A stretch of DNA of 16,496 nucleotides from Gemmatimonadota bacterium (GTDB lineage: Bacteria; Gemmatimonadota; Gemmatimonadetes; JACCXV01). Under the pieces are notes generated by a model. That model made no database searches. It was not told the origin of the DNA and saw nothing but the letters and a program-made list of their open reading frames with translations. The DNA lies in NCBI GenBank assembly GCA_013696835.1, contig JACCXV010000337.1, positions 1 to 16,496 on the forward strand, in the 5' to 3' direction. Each line of letters starts with the position of its first letter. Within the stretch, counting starts at the first letter, position 1. Below are positions 6,123-12,985 of the stretch, in pieces. The translations under genes and the position numbers were made by a program.

Positions 6123-8702
6123 TTGCCCCGCCGCACGCTGGACGTCAAGTGGACGATCCTACTTCTCCGCTCCCTGGTCGCCGCGGCCTTCGCCGTCTTG
6201 TACTTCCTGCCCGGACGTGAGAGCGGGCTGGCCGCGATCTTCCTCTGCGGTTACGTCGCCTCGAACCTGCTGCTGAGCGTCCGCGACGCCGAGTTCTTCC
6301 AGCGCAGGCGGCTCGCCTACTTCCTCGTCGTCATCGACACGCTGCTCGTGGGAACCACGGTCTTCCTCCTCGAGGGGTGGTTCACCGAGTTCTACTACCT
6401 GTACTTCTTCACGATCTTCCTCTGCGCCCTGCTGCGCGACATGAAGAGCGGGGTCGCCGCCGCCGTGCTCGCCTACGCCGTCTACCTGCTCGTCCTGCAG
6501 GACCAGATCGGCCCCGGTCAGATCCAGCTGCAGGAAGCCCTCGTCAAGGGCTGCTTCCTGCTCGCCACCGCCGGCCTCACCACCTATCTGACGCAGGAGG
6601 TTCAGCGCACGGAGCGCGACAACCTGACGCTGAGCTCCGTGATGGAGGTCTCGCAGCAGATGTCCTCGACGCTCGAGCCCGAGGACCTCTTCCGGCTGCT
6701 GCTGGCGAAGGTCAGCGAGATCATCCCCGTGCAGCGGCTGTCCCTGATCCGTGTCGCCCCCGAGGACCCGCGGGAAGGGACCGTCATCGCCACCCTGGAG
6801 AACCCCCGCCAGCGTCCCTTCCAGGTCGACCTCGGCAAGTACCCGGAGATCATGGAGGCCATCCGCGCCAAGCGGCGGGTGGTGGTGTCCGACGTCGAGA
6901 AGGACCCGCTCATGGGCGAGGTGAAGGAGACCCTCGCCGCTTCGCGGCCGGCCTCGATCCTCGTGTTCCCGATCGTCCAGCGCGACCAGGCGATCGGGAC
7001 CCTCTTCCTCAAGACGGAGCGCCCCCGCTCGCGGTTCCAGCCCTGGGAGCTCGACTTCTGCCAGGTGATCGCCAACGCCGCCGGCCAGGCGATCTTCGCC
7101 GCCCGTGCGCTGCAGCAGGAGAAGCGCCGCACTTCGGAGCTGGAGCTCGTCAACGCCTTCGACGCGTTCCTGGTTCCGACGCTGGGCATGGCCGAGCTGC
7201 AGGAGGGGGCGGTGAGCTTCTTCCGCCGCAGCTTCGACATGGACTTCGTCGGGCTCGCCCTCAAGCGCGACGTCCCGAACTTCTACGTGCTGCGGGCGCA
7301 CGCCATCGCCCCCGACCTCGCCGACTCCGAGGACGCGCTTCAGGGGGCGATGCACCTCTCGGACAGCCTGCTCGCGACCGGCAAGCCCCTCACGATCCGG
7401 AAGGGACAGATGCAGGGGGACTACGTCGCCCTGCTCGATGAGCTGCGCGAAGAGGTCTTCCTGCCGTTGCTGGCGGGCTCGCGCCTGATGGGCTGCCTGG
7501 TCCTGGCCAGCCGCACGGCCGGGAAATCCGAGGACGCCCTGCTGCTGCTCCAGATGCTCGCCAACCACCTGGCGCTCGCGCTCGACAAGTCGCTGCTCCA
7601 CGCGCAGGTCGAGGAGCTGAACCGTCAGCTCTCCGACCGCGTGACGGAGCAGGACCGCTATCTGGGGTCGCTGGTCTCGCTGTCGGCCGACGCCATCATC
7701 GGCCTGAACCGGCAGGGCCGGATCGAGTCCTGGAACCGCGGCGCGGAGCGGATCTTCGGCTACGATTCGGAGGCGATCCTCGGCGAGTCCGCCCACCGGC
7801 TGTTCCCCCACGCGACGAACGGAGATGGTCCGGACGCGCTCATCCGCCAGGCCATCGAGAAGCGCGACATCCAGAACCTCGAGGTGAGGACGGTCGACGC
7901 GCAGGGCCGCGAGAAGGTGGTGGACCTGACGCTGTCGGCGATCGAAAGCGCGTGGGGCTCGACGAAGGGGATCTCGCTCATCGCACGCGACGTCACGCAG
8001 CGCCGCAAGCTCGAGCAACGGGTCGCGCAGGCCGAGCGCATGGCCGCCATCGGCGAGGTCGCCGCCGGTGTGGCGCACGAGATCCGGAATCCGCTCTTCG
8101 CGATCTCCTCGATCGCGCAGATCCTCGGGATGGAGTGCGGGACCTCGGGAGAGCTCGTGGAGCTGACGCAGGCGATGGGGTCCGAGATCCAGCGCCTCAA
8201 TCGAATCGTGGAGGACCTGCTCACCTTCGGCCGCCGCCGCGATCTCGAGATGCGGACCGAGCTGCCGGGCCGGGTCGTGGACGATCTGCTCGCGATGAAC
8301 GCCGCCGTGTTCCAGGAGCGGGGCCTCAGGCTGCAGCGCGTGGACGCCGAGCCGGGGTTCGCATTCCGCTTCGACCCCGAGCAAATGCGGCAGGTGTTCC
8401 TGAACCTCGTGCTGAACGCCGCGCAGGCTTCCGAGCGCGAGGGCGTGGTGCGCGTCGAGTCCGCGGTCGAGCGGGGCGGCGAGCCGCACTGGTGGCTGAG
8501 CGTGACCAACGGCGGCCCCGGAATCCCGCGGGAGGTTCGCGAGCGGGTGTTCGAGCTCTTCTTCACCACCAAGGAGAAGGGGAGCGGCATCGGCCTTGCC
8601 CTCTCCAAGAAGATCGTGGAGGCGCACGAAGGGACGCTCGCGTTCACCAGCGAGCCGGGCGAAACGGTGTTTACGGTCCGACTGCCCCTGGAGGAGTCAT
8701 GA
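6123..8702 (+). CDS. Membrane sensor histidine kinase (TM-GAF-GAF-PAS-HisKA-HATPase)
   Basis: This 859-residue inner-membrane kinase should sense a signal, autophosphorylate and pass phosphate to the response regulator encoded next. In order it has five or six membrane segments (about 10-160) with almost no periplasmic loops, two GAF-like regions (about 180-330 and 345-490), a short coiled coil (490-512), a PAS domain (about 515-628), HisKA and HATPase_c. The phosphate-accepting histidine is His652 in GVAHEIRNPL, the N-box is NLVLNAAQAS (761-770), and the G2-like region is GSGIGLALSKK. The G1 box reads TNGGPGIP, with Asn796 where Asp is usual. TTG at 6123 is the only start before the first membrane segment; the frame is closed by a stop at 6021, and no strong Shine-Dalgarno is seen. 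The stop overlaps the next start as ATGA. Confidence 0.9.
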   Translation: MPRRTLDVKWTILLLRSLVAAAFAVLYFLPGRESGLAAIFLCGYVASNLLLSVRDAEFFQRRRLAYFLVVIDTLLVGTTVFLLEGWFTEFYYLYFFTIFLCALLRDMKSGVAAAVLAYAVYLLVLQDQIGPGQIQLQEALVKGCFLLATAGLTTYLTQEVQRTERDNLTLSSVMEVSQQMSSTLEPEDLFRLLLAKVSEIIPVQRLSLIRVAPEDPREGTVIATLENPRQRPFQVDLGKYPEIMEAIRAKRRVVVSDVEKDPLMGEVKETLAASRPASILVFPIVQRDQAIGTLFLKTERPRSRFQPWELDFCQVIANAAGQAIFAARALQQEKRRTSELELVNAFDAFLVPTLGMAELQEGAVSFFRRSFDMDFVGLALKRDVPNFYVLRAHAIAPDLADSEDALQGAMHLSDSLLATGKPLTIRKGQMQGDYVALLDELREEVFLPLLAGSRLMGCLVLASRTAGKSEDALLLLQMLANHLALALDKSLLHAQVEELNRQLSDRVTEQDRYLGSLVSLSADAIIGLNRQGRIESWNRGAERIFGYDSEAILGESAHRLFPHATNGDGPDALIRQAIEKRDIQNLEVRTVDAQGREKVVDLTLSAIESAWGSTKGISLIARDVTQRRKLEQRVAQAERMAAIGEVAAGVAHEIRNPLFAISSIAQILGMECGTSGELVELTQAMGSEIQRLNRIVEDLLTFGRRRDLEMRTELPGRVVDDLLAMNAAVFQERGLRLQRVDAEPGFAFRFDPEQMRQVFLNLVLNAAQASEREGVVRVESAVERGGEPHWWLSVTNGGPGIPREVRERVFELFFTTKEKGSGIGLALSKKIVEAHEGTLAFTSEPGETVFTVRLPLEES

Positions 8703-10162
8703 AGCCCACGGTCCTGATCGTCGACGACGAGGTCGCCATCCGCCGGAGCCTCGCCCACTTCTTCCTGCGGAAGGACTTCCACGTGCTGGAGGCCGGCACG
8801 CCCGACGACGCGTTCCGGCACGTGCAGGCGTCGGCCCCGGACGTGGTGCTGCTCGACCTGCGCCTGCCAGGCATGGACGGGCTCGCGCTGCTCGAGGAGC
8901 TGAAGCGCAGCGACGACTCCCTGGCCGTCATCATCATGACGGGACACGGCGACATCAACACGGCCGTAGAGGCGATGAAGCGGGGCGCCGAGAACTTCCT
9001 GCCCAAGCCTGTCGACCTGAATCAGCTCTTCGTCACCGCGGAGAAGGCGCTCGAGAAGGTGAAGCTCCACCGCAAGGCGCGCTTCTATCAGCAGAAGGCC
9101 GCGTCCGACGAAGTCCGCACGCTGGGCATTTCGGAGGCCATGAAGCGCATCGAGGAGACGCTGCGCCTGGTCGCTCGGAACGCCGACACGACCGTGCTCC
9201 TGATGGGCGAGAGCGGCACCGGCAAGGGGTTCGCCGCCGAGTGGATCCATCAGCACAGCTCGCGCTCCGACCAGCCGTTCGTGGAGGTGAACGCCGCCGG
9301 GCTCTCGGCCACATTCCTCGAATCGGAGCTCTTCGGGCACGAGAAGGGGGCCTTCACGGACGCGCGGCAGATGAAGCGCGGGTTGCTCGAAGTGGCCGAT
9401 GGCGGGACGGCCTTCCTCGACGAGATCGGCGACCTCGATCCGGCGCTCCAGCCCAAGCTCCTCAAGGTGCTCGAGTCGAAGTCCTTCCGCCGTCTGGGGG
9501 GGACCGAGATGATCCGCGTGGACGTGCGCCTCATCGTGGCCACGAACGTGGACCTCGCGCGGAAGATGCAGGAGGGCAAGTTCCGCCAGGACCTCTACTA
9601 CCGCCTCAAGGTGATGCCGGTCACGATCCCGCCGCTGCGGCAGAGGCCGGAGGACGTGGACGAGCTCGCGCGCAGCTTCCTGCAGGACTACTCGCAACGC
9701 CTCAAGGGCGAGGCGCTGGCGTTCACGCCCGAGTCGCTGAGGCTGCTGCGCGACTACGAGTGGCCGGGCAACGTCCGGGAGCTGCGGAACGTCGTGGAAC
9801 GCGCCGTCATCCTGTGCGAGGGAGGCCCGGTAGGTCCCGTCCACCTGCCCCACGAGATCACGCGCGGGCGTGGGCTGGATCCGGCGGCGGAGGCGAGCTT
9901 CTTCACCGGCGACCCGCAGCCGCTCGAGGAAGTCGAGAAGCGCTACATCGGCCGCGTGCTCGATTACTGCGAGGGCAATCGCAGCCAGGCGGCGCAGCTG
10001 CTGGCGATCGCGCGCTCGACGCTCATCAACAAGATCAAGAAGTACGAGCTGAATGGGGCGGTGGACGGCGCCTCGGCTGGCCGCGACGAGTCCTACGAGG
10101 AAGGCACCGACGCCGCGCAGGACGACGCGCACCACGAGCTCGACGCGGTCCGCACTCGCTGA
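8699..10162 (+). CDS. NtrC-family sigma-54-dependent response regulator
   Basis: This 487-residue activator switches on sigma-54 promoters when phosphorylated by the kinase before it. The receiver domain (1-120) has acidic Asp9/Asp10, phospho-acceptor Asp53 in LLDLRLPG, Thr81 and Lys103. The AAA+ domain (about 142-375) has Walker A GESGTGKG (170-177), Walker B GGTAFLDEIGDL (235-246) and arginine-finger region FRQDLYYRL. The sigma-54 contact loop reads GAFTDA (217-222) instead of GAFTGA, a variant known from other activators. A Fis-type helix-turn-helix (about 410-450, GNRSQAAQLLAIARSTLINKIKKY) would bind enhancers. A polar, acidic tail of about 35 residues follows. The ATG overlaps the kinase stop (8699-8702), so the two are translationally coupled. 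The likely targets are the sigma-54 promoters on either side of this operon. Confidence 0.94.
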   Translation: MKPTVLIVDDEVAIRRSLAHFFLRKDFHVLEAGTPDDAFRHVQASAPDVVLLDLRLPGMDGLALLEELKRSDDSLAVIIMTGHGDINTAVEAMKRGAENFLPKPVDLNQLFVTAEKALEKVKLHRKARFYQQKAASDEVRTLGISEAMKRIEETLRLVARNADTTVLLMGESGTGKGFAAEWIHQHSSRSDQPFVEVNAAGLSATFLESELFGHEKGAFTDARQMKRGLLEVADGGTAFLDEIGDLDPALQPKLLKVLESKSFRRLGGTEMIRVDVRLIVATNVDLARKMQEGKFRQDLYYRLKVMPVTIPPLRQRPEDVDELARSFLQDYSQRLKGEALAFTPESLRLLRDYEWPGNVRELRNVVERAVILCEGGPVGPVHLPHEITRGRGLDPAAEASFFTGDPQPLEEVEKRYIGRVLDYCEGNRSQAAQLLAIARSTLINKIKKYELNGAVDGASAGRDESYEEGTDAAQDDAHHELDAVRTR

Positions 10163-10176
10163 CGCCACGCCCTGAA

Positions 10177-10211
10177 ATCCCGCCAGCCGGATCCGCCGGG
10201 CTGGCCGGGAT
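10177..10211 (+). terminator. Hairpin after the response-regulator gene, possible terminator
   Basis: ATCCCG-CCAGCC (10177-10188) pairs with GGCTGG-C-CGGGAT (10199-10211), giving 12 base pairs with one bulged C and a 10-base loop. It starts 15 bases after the regulator stop. No T-tract follows, so it could be a weak or factor-assisted terminator or a 3'-end stabiliser. Confidence 0.45.
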
Positions 10212-10283
10212 CGCGACAGCCGAGCACCCGCACGCTGCCCACAGTCCTGAGCCCCAGCTTCATCCCGTCAGGCAAGCCGTTGT

Positions 10284-10318
10284 CCGCGTGAAGGTTCGCG
10301 GCAGGCTCGCGCGCTGCC
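10284..10318. promoter_or_regulatory. Two small dyads upstream of the second sigma-54 promoter
   Basis: CCGCG-N8-CGCGG (10284-10301) is followed at once by GGCAG-N9-CTGCC (10300-10318). Their centres lie about 70 and 54 bases before the expected start of transcription near 10363. They are candidate activator sites, but short GC-rich dyads are common by chance at this base composition, and they do not share arms with the dyad at 5927-5956. Confidence 0.25.
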
Positions 10319-10336
10319 CTCGTGGGCGCCGCCGCC

Positions 10337-10352
10337 CGGCACCGACATTGCT
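10337..10352 (+). promoter_or_regulatory. Sigma-54 (-24/-12) promoter for the polysaccharide operon
   Basis: CGGCAC-CGACA-TTGCT differs from TGGCAC-N5-TTGCT at one base only and keeps the GG-N10-GC spacing. Transcription would start near 10363, about 65 bases before the ATG of the small response regulator. The promoter sits directly downstream of the gene for a sigma-54 activator, so local control is likely. This is the best promoter match in the window. Confidence 0.78.
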
Positions 10353-10427
10353 AGACCCGGCCTCGAATGGCCAACCTCGCGCCGGATCGTCCGACCGCCG
10401 GGCCAGGGCCACAGGCTCGGGGACCGC

Positions 10428-10823
10428 ATGCAGCAGCAGCAGCAGAAGCAGAAGAAGAAGATCCTGCTCGTGGACGACGAGGAGAACGTCCGGCTGAGCC
10501 TCGGCTTCTGGCTGCGCCGCAACGACTTCCAGGTGACACTCTGCGGTGGGCTCGAGGACGCCCTGGCGGCTCTGCGGCGAGAGGCCTTCGACTACGTGAT
10601 CAGCGATTTCCGTCTGACCCCGCGCGGGGAGGAGGGTGTGCGGCTGCTCGAGGAAGCGCGGACCGCGCATCCGCGTTCGAGGTGCATCCTGGTCACAGCC
10701 ACTCCTCCCGACGAGCTGCCGGCGGCGGTGCGCTGCGGAGGGCTCTTCAGCCTCTATCAGAAGCCGATCGACGTCTTCGAGCTGCTGCGGCTCCTCGGCG
10801 CGCCGCTGACTCCTGCCGGCTGA
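10428..10823 (+). CDS. Single-domain (CheY/Spo0F-like) response regulator
   Basis: This 131-residue protein is a receiver domain with no output domain, so it would work by protein contact or phosphotransfer. After an unusual N-terminal extension of five Gln followed by KQKKK, the fold begins with ILLVDDEENVRLSL. The acidic pair is Asp16/Asp17, the phospho-acceptor is Asp60 in YVISDFRL, the Thr is Thr90 and the conserved Lys is Lys112 in YQKPID. The loop after Asp60 (RLTPRGEEG) is about two residues longer than the usual DxRLPGMDG. The ATG at 10428 has GGGA at 10420-10423 in front of it. It is the first gene after the sigma-54 promoter and lies 16 bases before the dehydrogenase gene, so it probably belongs to the same mRNA. 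Its partner kinase is unknown; the kinase at 6123 is the nearest candidate. Confidence 0.88.
   Translation: MQQQQQKQKKKILLVDDEENVRLSLGFWLRRNDFQVTLCGGLEDALAALRREAFDYVISDFRLTPRGEEGVRLLEEARTAHPRSRCILVTATPPDELPAAVRCGGLFSLYQKPIDVFELLRLLGAPLTPAG
10431..10460 (+). repeat. Trinucleotide repeat at a gene start: (CAG)5 AAG CAG (AAG)3
   Basis: Directly after the ATG of the small response regulator lie five CAG codons, then AAG, CAG and three AAG codons, encoding a glutamine tract followed by a lysine-rich tract. The units are triplets, so slippage would change tract length without shifting the frame. Short tracts of this kind are rare in bacterial receiver proteins. Confidence 0.85.
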
Positions 10824-10839
10824 GCGTCTCGGGGGTCGC

Positions 10840-12192
10840 TTGTCGAAGGCATTGTCGGGCAGCATCTTGGTGCCCCTCATGACCCCCTTTGCAGACAGGG
10901 TTGCGACGCGCCAGGCCCGCATCTGCGTCGTCGGCCTGGGTTATGTGGGCCTGCCGCTGGCGGTGGAGTTCGCCGATGCGGGGTTCTCCGTGGTTGGGAT
11001 CGACGTCGACCAGGGCAAGGTTGCGGAGCTGCGGGAGGGGCGCTCGTACGTGCCCGACGTTCCCGTTGAGAGGATCCGCGCGCTGATCTCGCCCGAACCC
11101 GCGGCGGGGCGGCTCTTCGGCACGTGCGCGTTCGACGCGCTGGGGGAGGCCGACGCCGTCTCGATCTGCGTGCCGACGCCCCTGAACAAGGAGAAGTCCC
11201 CCGACGTCAGCTACATCCTCGCGGCGGCCGGCGAGGTGGCATCGAGGCTGCATCGCGGTCAGGTGGTGGTGCTCGAATCGACGACGTACCCTGGCACGAC
11301 GCGTGAGCTGCTGCTGCCGCTCTTCGAGCGCACGGGGCTGCGCGTTGGCGAGGACTTCCACCTGGCGTTCAGCCCGGAGCGCGTGGACCCGGGAAATGCG
11401 AGCTACGGCATCCGCAACACCCCCAAGGTGCTGGGCGGCGTCACCGCGGGGTGTCTCGAGGCCGCCAGCGCGCTCTACGCCACGGTCATCGAGCGGCTCG
11501 TCCCCGTGTCTTCGACCGGCACCGCGGAGATGGTCAAGCTGCTCGAGAACACCTTCCGGGCGGTGAACATCGGGCTCGTCAACGAAGTGGCCATCATGTG
11601 CGACCGGCTCGGGCTCGACGTGTGGGAGGTCATCGATGCGGCCTCCACGAAGCCCTATGGCTTCATGACCTTCTACCCCGGCCCCGGGCTGGGGGGACAC
11701 TGCATCCCCGTGGACCCGCACTATCTGTCCTGGAAGCTGAAGCTGCTGAACTACAACGCTCGCTTCATCGAGCTCGCTGGAGAGGTGAACGCCAGCATGC
11801 CGGAGTACGTGGTGGAGAAGATCACACTGGCGCTGAACGAAGACCGGAAGCCCGTGCGCGGCTCGCGCGTTCTGCTGCTCGGCGTGGCCTACAAGCGCGA
11901 CGTGAACGACGTGCGCGAATCGCCGGCCCTCGACGTCTACAAGCTGCTGGCTGACCGTGGAGCCGAGCTCGCCTATCACGACCCTTGGGTGCCCGAGCTG
12001 CGCGTTGAGGGGATCGAGGCCGACTCGGTCCCGTTCGCCGCCGAGGAGCTCGGCGCCTTCGACTGCGTGGTGATCGTAACCGACCACGGTGTGGTAGACT
12101 ACGCGGCGGTCGCAGCCCACGCGCGGCTCGTCGTGGACTGCCGCAACGCTACGCGCGGCCTCGCCGGCGGCGCGCGCATCGTGCGCCTCTGA
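10840..12192 (+). CDS. wbpA: UDP-N-acetyl-D-glucosamine 6-dehydrogenase, WbpA type
   Basis: This NAD-dependent cytoplasmic enzyme oxidises UDP-GlcNAc (or a close UDP-HexNAc) at C6 to the uronic acid, a precursor for acidic O-antigen or exopolysaccharide. Numbering from TTG 10840 (450 residues), the N-terminal Rossmann motif is VVGLGYVGLPLA (30-41), followed by CVPTPLNKEKSPD (110-122) and ESTTYPGTT (146-154). The catalytic lysine is in MVKLLENTFRAVN (Lys233). The catalytic cysteine is Cys288 in PGPGLGGHCIPVDP. The order and wording of these blocks follow Pseudomonas WbpA closely, including LSWK after the cysteine motif. GGGGG at 10830-10834 supports the TTG start; an ATG at 10879 (residue 14) would give a more usual N-terminus, so the start is uncertain. 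It lies in a unit with a receiver protein and a glycosyltransferase. Confidence 0.9.
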   Translation: MSKALSGSILVPLMTPFADRVATRQARICVVGLGYVGLPLAVEFADAGFSVVGIDVDQGKVAELREGRSYVPDVPVERIRALISPEPAAGRLFGTCAFDALGEADAVSICVPTPLNKEKSPDVSYILAAAGEVASRLHRGQVVVLESTTYPGTTRELLLPLFERTGLRVGEDFHLAFSPERVDPGNASYGIRNTPKVLGGVTAGCLEAASALYATVIERLVPVSSTGTAEMVKLLENTFRAVNIGLVNEVAIMCDRLGLDVWEVIDAASTKPYGFMTFYPGPGLGGHCIPVDPHYLSWKLKLLNYNARFIELAGEVNASMPEYVVEKITLALNEDRKPVRGSRVLLLGVAYKRDVNDVRESPALDVYKLLADRGAELAYHDPWVPELRVEGIEADSVPFAAEELGAFDCVVIVTDHGVVDYAAVAAHARLVVDCRNATRGLAGGARIVRL

Positions 12193-12244
12193 GCGACTGG
12201 CCGTTCCGCAGGTCCCCTGCTACCTTCACGCCCGTGAGGCGCCC

Positions 12245-12985
12245 GTGAAGCTCTCGGTGGTCATCCCCGTCTACAACGAGCGCCGCACCATCGAGGAGAT
12301 CCTGCGGCGGGTCCAGAGCGTCGACCTCGAGAAGGAGATCGTCCTCGTCGACGACGCCTCGTCGGACGGCACGCGCGAGTTCCTGATGGAGCTGGCGGCC
12401 GAGGCGCAGGAACGGCCCACCGCCCCCATCCTCCAGGGCTGCTACGACCTTCCCACCCAGAATCTGAAGCTCTGCTTCATGCCGGAGAACGGCGGGAAGG
12501 GCGCGGCCATTCGGCACGGATTTAAGCAGGCCACGGGCGACGTGGTCGTCGTCCAGGACGCGGACCTGGAATACGATCCCGCCGAGTACGTGCAGCTGCT
12601 CGCCCCGATCGAGCAGGGCAAGGCGGACGTGGTCTTCGGATCGCGCTTCCTGAGCGGGCCGCACCGCGTGCTGTTCTTCTGGCACTACGTGGGCAACAAG
12701 CTCCTCACGCTGCTCTCCAACATGACGACCAACCTGAACCTCACGGACATGGAGACGTGCTACAAGATGTTCCGCCGGGAGGTGCTGCAGGCCGTCACGC
12801 TGGAGGAGGACCGGTTCGGGTTCGAGCCGGAGGTCACGGCCAAGATCGCCCGCGGCGGGTTCCGGGTGTACGAGATCCCGATCTCGTACAACGGGCGCAC
12901 CTACGCCGAGGGCAAGAAGATCAACTGGAAGGACGGGTTCCGGGCCCTGTGGTGCATCTTCAAGTACGGCATGCTGCGGCGATGA
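12245..12985 (+). CDS. Family 2 glycosyltransferase, DPM/DPG-synthase-like
   Basis: This 246-residue GT-A fold enzyme probably moves a sugar from a nucleotide donor to a polyprenyl phosphate or glycan acceptor at the inner face of the membrane. The start is a GTG at 12245 with GAGG at 12236-12239. Family marks are LSVVIPVYNER at the N-terminus, the nucleotide-binding VLVDDASSDGT (33-43), ENGGKGAAIRHGF (81-93), the metal-binding QDADLEYDP (104-112) and GSRFL (132-136). The C-terminal part has DMETCYKMFR and RFGFEPE, typical of dolichyl-phosphate mannose/glucose synthase relatives. It carries no clear C-terminal membrane helices, unlike many ArnC-type members. It follows the UDP-GlcNAc dehydrogenase by 52 bases, and its stop overlaps the next start as ATGA. 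Donor and acceptor cannot be read from the sequence. Confidence 0.87.
   Translation: MKLSVVIPVYNERRTIEEILRRVQSVDLEKEIVLVDDASSDGTREFLMELAAEAQERPTAPILQGCYDLPTQNLKLCFMPENGGKGAAIRHGFKQATGDVVVVQDADLEYDPAEYVQLLAPIEQGKADVVFGSRFLSGPHRVLFFWHYVGNKLLTLLSNMTTNLNLTDMETCYKMFRREVLQAVTLEEDRFGFEPEVTAKIARGGFRVYEIPISYNGRTYAEGKKINWKDGFRALWCIFKYGMLRR

Noticed and set aside
6114..6128. Second -24/-12-like sequence, GGTGCGCCTTTGC, just before the kinase start
   Set aside because: The spacing is GG-N9-GC, one base too short for sigma-54, and it overlaps the start codon.
6123..10162. PrsK/PrsR regulators of an exosortase/PEP-CTERM system
   Set aside because: The layout is similar, but no PEP-CTERM sorting tail or exosortase is visible, and the domain order with two GAF regions plus PAS is not specific to PrsK.
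6159..10168. Very long reverse-strand open frames (822 and 802 residues) opposite the kinase and regulator genes
   Set aside because: They lie opposite well-supported genes, contain no recognisable domain, are Arg/His/Glu/Leu-rich low-complexity translations, and arise from GC-rich codon use on the opposite strand.
10369..10382. GG-N10-GC spacing in GGCCAACCTCGCGC
   Set aside because: Only the dinucleotide spacing fits; the conserved TTG of the -12 element is missing.
12757..12981. Upstream extension of the lipoprotein frame to a 436-residue protein
   Set aside because: The extension overlaps the glycosyltransferase in another frame, and the signal peptide with lipobox begins after the ATG at 12982.
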